A DNA stretch of 64,000 bases, taken from the NCBI RefSeq assembly GCF_963678635.1, contig NC_087068.1, forward strand, positions 19,331,789-19,395,788. The letters run 5' to 3'. The notes beneath the pieces are model-generated. The model was not told where the DNA came from. It did not search any database and saw only the letters and a list, made by a program, of their open reading frames with translations. Made by a program: the position numbers and the translations under genes. This document shows positions 52,001 to 58,000 of this stretch, one piece after another. The first letter of the stretch is position 1. Every line of letters begins with the position of its first letter. The DNA comes from Symsagittifera roscoffensis. Taxonomy: Eukaryota; Xenacoelomorpha; Acoela; Convolutidae.

Positions 52001-55000
52001 TGTACTGGCCTCGAAAACTGTGTTCGCACAGGCATCTCAAAGTGTAGTGCATTATGGCCAAGCGGACTCACTGTTTCTGCCGCATAGAGCGTGGAAGGTA
52101 TGCTTTTATTGTACCATTTTTTTTACACTCGCAAGTTTTCGAGCGTTAGTGGATTGGTACGAACCTTCTTTTTTTCTAACATAACTTGCAAATTAAAATG
52201 TTCTTTGAAAGTGTTCACTTATTTGGTGGCACTTTTGCTATAATTATGATCTGTAGCATTGGACATATCATAGCATCTGTCCTATGCTTTATTGGTGGCT
52301 AGTGTTTGTGATTAATTAAGCGTCCATGGCTGAGTGGTTAGTGTGTGGGACTCATAATCTCTGTAAATTAAGCTTTTAGTTTTTTTCTAATTTTTGACCG
52401 TTTTTCATTTATAGCGTTTCGGTGCCAACAGCGTCTTTCCTAACATGAGATAAATCAAATTTCTTAATGTCTCTTGTAACGAAATGACGCCCATAGAGAA
52501 GCTTAGAATGTCAAATATTACGAATTTAAGCGTTACGAACTATTTATCAGTTCGCGCTCTTGTTAATTACTCTTGACTTTCAAAAACCGGTAATGGTGAA
52601 ATTAGTCGTACTTCAGGTGAAATTTGTGGGCGAAAGTGTAGATGACTGTGGGGGAGGGTACAGCGAATCAATTGCTGAGATGTGCGAAGAACTCACGGAG
52701 GGAGAGAGACGTCTGTTCCTACCCCTGTTCATAGACACACCCAATGCTAGACATCAAGCATTGGGAATGGGCATTGATGCCGGCTCCAGTCAGGACGACT
52801 GTCTGTTGCTTAACCCCTCACCTTTGCTCAAAGTACATTTACGGGATGATATATTACTCCAATGATAAAATTAAATTGTCAAAAAAATCACTAAGACGGA
52901 GGAGAAAACAGTGGAAATTAAGCATTAAAAAGACAAAAAAGTGGCGAATTCGGTTAGAAATGGAGCTCAAATGACTGTATCAAAATAAGAAGAAATTTTC
53001 CTTGATTTTTTTTTTGATAATTTGACATCAGAATACATCTAAATTTGACCGTAGAAAACTTCTCAATCATTCTACTACGTGTTTAGAAGAGGACCCAGTA
53101 CCTGCGTTTTCTGGGCATCCTGATGGGAATTGCCATCCGAACTGGAAGCCCTCTTTCTCTCTCTTTGGCTGAGCCCATGTGGAAGCTACTTGCAGGCATG
53201 CCGTTACAACTGGCAGACCTCACGGAGGTAAAGTTATACGCATTGAACTAATGCACTTGACCGAAATGATCTGAGTTTGTTGTTAAACATTGTAATTCAT
53301 GGATTTTTAAGAGTCGTTGAACGTAGTTCAGACTCTTATATAGGTCGGATGATTTTTCTTTTCAGGAAAAGTCTAAAATTTGTTCAGGCTCAAATTACCT
53401 TTTCGCGGTTTATCTTTTGATTTCGAAAGAGTAATGAACGTAGTGAAGACTCTTATACAGGTCTTGCTGATTTTTTTTGAGGAAATAGTCTTAAATTATT
53501 GACGCTTTTAAGTATATATGCACTTTTTGAGTTCAATTGAAATTCATCTGCTGAAAGTGATGTAAGTAGCACTCTCCAAATGCGAACGTGGAAATGGCAC
53601 AAAAACAGGTGAATGATTTCCAGTTTTGAAAGTGGAATTCAATTTTTAGATTTCCAGCGGAATAAAAACTTTACCTGTTGATCCAGTTTTCTGAAGTTGG
53701 TTTAATGTTATCAAAAAAGCTCCAATCATAAATCGTTCTATAAGTTCAAAGAGCTTAAAGGGCATCTATTTTTTCTTTGAAATTCGAAAGTTCTTCGATC
53801 GGCTATGTTTTAACAAAGTCATTCTTTTTTCTGTTAACTTGCGTTCATTGACTCTTTTCCAACTGGTTGTTTGCTAAGTTTTTTCTTTTAATCAAAATTA
53901 AATCAGCTGTTCTGTGTTATGGTGATTTGAGTTCAAGGATCTGTCTATCGCCATGTGTGTTCATTGGCGTGTTAAATGAAAAACTTTACTAATATAGAGG
54001 GTGTTCTTGTGGTAGGATAGGAAATGAATACGCCGTTTTTCGTTTCCGTTTCAGTCATACAATAATTTTTAAATCTGTTAGGTTCCTTGGATTTCCATGC
54101 GTAACCATTAAGTTAGATGTTAATTATTTTTTCTTTTAAAACTTTGTCTGCTCTCCAGATGGATAAGAGCTTCCTGCCCAGTCTTATGTACCTGCGGAAT
54201 CTAGCTGAGGCGGAAGAAAAAGAGAGTCACCAAGGTTGGTCAGGTGACTCATCTGGAGTGAGTGAGTTGGATAGCCTGGAGATGGCCTTCACAGTGGACA
54301 GCTGCACTGGCCAATCACACAGACTCCAGTCCCCATCCAGTCATGATAGAGTGACGAAGGATAATCTGCCACAGTACATAGCACAGGCCATACACTACAG
54401 GTAGCAAACCAGAGACAAATATATTCGTAATTGCTATCGGTAGGAATGTAGTGCGCTGGCTTGTGAAATATTTCAGACCAATTTTCATAAGTTCAAAAAT
54501 ATTGTTTTCAACTTCCTGGTTAACATGTTCTGCTCGTAGAAAGTTGAATTGAGGTTGAAATAATATTTGAAACAGGAGTGCGCTTTGCTGTTCAGGTTGC
54601 ATGAGTTCGACGAATGTGTGGGAGTCGTGAGAGAGGGAATGGCTCGGGTCATCCCAGTCTCCCTACTCTCCCTCTTCACCCCACAGGAAATGGAGACACA
54701 AGTATGTGGTCGCCCGGAGATATCAGTGTCACTGCTACGCTCAGTCGCATCGTACAAAGGAGTGTCCGCAAATGCGCCTTTGGTGAAGTGGTTCTGGGAA
54801 TTAATGGAGGAAGAGTTTTCAGACAGGGAGAGATCTCTATTTCTGCGATTTGTATGGGGAAGGACTAGGCTCCCACGGACAATTGCCGACTTCAGGGGCA
54901 GAGACTTCGTCATACAGGCAAGCTTCCTCGCTGTGTTTTACGGTGAAACCATGAAAGAAAACAACGGCAAGAAATAATATCTAGAAACCAAGTTAGGAAT

Positions 55001-58000
55001 GAATGCAAATCGAGACTGATTCAAAGGCTGTGGTGTCAATTCAGGGTGACCACTGGGTCGCTATTCTAGCGACTGGTCGCTAGTGGTCGTTACATGTTCG
55101 CTGATTTTCAAATGTTCGCTACTTTTCGCTTCTCTCCGTCAGTTGCGCCTTTTTTCAGAATCTTAAGCTGGCACAGCAGTTGTTCCAGAAGTTTTCTTTT
55201 CTAATGGTTTCTAACGAGTGAGCGATACTGTTGCAAAGTGTATTCACGACGGACACAGTATTCGTCATTAATAAGCTATTTCTTTCAAAAACAAAAGCTA
55301 TTTTGAAAGCGATTTAAGCAATTTCTTTCGAAAACAGCGTTTGGTTTAAAACAGTAGTTTGAAACAATCCATACGACAATGCAGTGATGTTTTTTTCTCT
55401 TCTGTGCCATATGAACCAGTTCAGGTTCAAAGTAAAGTGTAAATTATAGGTCTTGGACAAATTCCAACCTGCGGACTACTATCTGCCAGAGTCCTACACA
55501 TGTTTCTTCCTGCTGAAACTACCAGAATACTCCTGCAAGCCAGTGTTGGCAGAGAAACTGAAGTACGCCATCCACTTCTGCAAGTCCATTGACTCGGACG
55601 AATACGCAAGAATAGCCATGCCACCTGAACAGCACCACAATGAGTCACCGCAGGTCAGTAATCTGCATTTTGAAGATCACTTTATTTTTTTGGAAAACCT
55701 TTTGTTCAAGATTGCCAGTGGGTTTATTCTACGAAAAAAGTCAATGATAACAGTTTTAGAGAATTCAATTTAAGGTGTGGCAAAGTAATGGCTGTTTTTT
55801 GTAATGTTCAGGAACACTTCCAGCTGCTGGTCGGCTGTTTTTTTAATTAAGTAAGTTTTTGAAATTGTTTAAAAAGGCTGCTATTTGGCAGTACAAATGG
55901 GCTTACAATTTTCCGTTTTTTGAGGCACATCAATTTTTCAGGTTCAATCACAAGGGACAGGAGCTGTCAGGTCAACGACTCAGTGGAGGCAGCAGTGGCC
56001 AGAGAGAGCTACTCTGGTGTCAGTCGAAGGAGTCAGCACCAGAGGTGATCATTGTGGTAGAAAACGAAGAACTAATTAAGTTCTGGGTTGTTGCTAAATT
56101 GTGATTTTGCGAATTCGTGATTTCAAATGTGTGGTGCTTTATTTTTTGGTCGTTTTTTTTCAAACCAAATGTAGAATTTCAATGCAAGGTTGTCTGAGCA
56201 TTTCGTAGTTTCAAAACTCTAAGTCCAGCACACTTAAATTTAATATTTTAGTCGTGTTTTTATTCGTCGGCAAACGTGTTGTTCTATTATCAGGCCAATA
56301 CCATTACTCAGCTAGCAGAAGAACAGACAACACTGCTAATACACCTCCCTCTTCCTTTACGCCGCCTTCTCATTCGTCTTCCAGTGCAACTGGAATGTCT
56401 GCACGAGGAATGATATCATCCACATCTCCAGGTACACAGGGGTTGCTAGACGTCTTTATCTTATGAGGTTTTTTATATTACCAAAGGGAGTTTTCATTAC
56501 ACTAGCGAACTTTAGAGAGCGTTAGTGTTATACTACGACTATTCTTTTTTGCTAACCTAATACGCAAATATTGGTGGCACTTTTGGGGCACCTGTACGGC
56601 TTTTTGATAGCATGTGCTTTGACATTCGAATAGTAATAAGTTAACTCAGTTGATGCATTTTAAATTCATCAAATGAAATGAAAAAAGCTAGTTGTTTCAA
56701 ACAACATAACAATGATAAAAACTCTATTTCAGACTTTTTCTAACTGGATATATTTCGCAATTTTTGGCAATGCATATTTTATACACAATGTGGCTTTATG
56801 CTTCCCAATTTATTACATGCAAAATTAGTTGTGAACACATTCATTATTGTTACATTCCAAACTATTACTTGCAAAATTGTCTGTTTGTATTTGGTGCCAC
56901 TTTTGCTGCATCGGATTGGCAATTTAGCATATTTAGCTGCTTTATAAGTGATTAATGTTTGCCGGTTGTTGCGCGTTCGTGGCCGAGAGGGCAGGGCGTG
57001 AGACTCCAATTGTCGAGGTTGCAGGTTCGAAACCCATAGGTAGAAAAGTTTAACTAATTCGAGGCTTATTTCTATCTTTTCTGATTTCACATTATACACC
57101 TGCTTTTTTTGTGTTCTCGCCAGTGTTTGCGAAGCTCAGCTTCGCCTCTCTGTTAATATTGGCGATGTGCTTTTTTTCGAAAAGTTTGCTAATGCTCAAT
57201 TGTTTTTGTTAGATAGTTTCCAAAAATAGTTGCAAAATTCGTTTTCTCACTCAAATGTTCATAATTTTTTCACTAGCGTCAGCTTATTGTATTATTGAGA
57301 ACTTCTTTTTTAACCTGGATTTTCAACTTTGGTTCGACTTTTGGGGCACCGTTATAGTTTTTTGATAGCATGTGCTTTGACGTTCGACTTGTAATAACGT
57401 CTGCACGAGGAATGATATCATCCACATCTGCAGGTACACAGGGTTGCTAGACGTCTTTATCTTATGAGGTTTTTGTATTACCTTCAGTTATATACTACGA
57501 TATTCTTTTTTTTTCTAACCTAATTCGCAAAATTTGGTGCCACCTTTGGGGAACACTTACGGCTTTTTGATAGCATTTGCTTTGACATTCGAAAAGTGAT
57601 AAGTTAACTCAGTTTAATTCAAATGAACCGAAAAAAGCTATTTGTTTCAAACAACATAGCAATCAACATTAACACATGCGCGGAATCATAAAAAGCAATT
57701 TGCAGTTTTTGATATATAGCAATTTAATGAAACTTTCCGATATTTCTTTCATAAAAAGGTTGCAAAGCCCGCGGTAGCCAGAAGAAACAGCTATCTCATA
57801 GCGTTTTCCCCGTACTTTCTAGTTTTATCTTTATAATTGAAAAAGTAGATTAATTGCACAGTGGAATTGTGAAGCTGTGGCTCAATTCTTGACTGAAAGG
57901 GTTCAGTATGGTATATTACGGAGTTTCTTTGGGATGCCTAACATCATTAAAAAAAACTTTTGAATCCAAAGTTTTTTCCATATGGTACTAGAACAAAATA

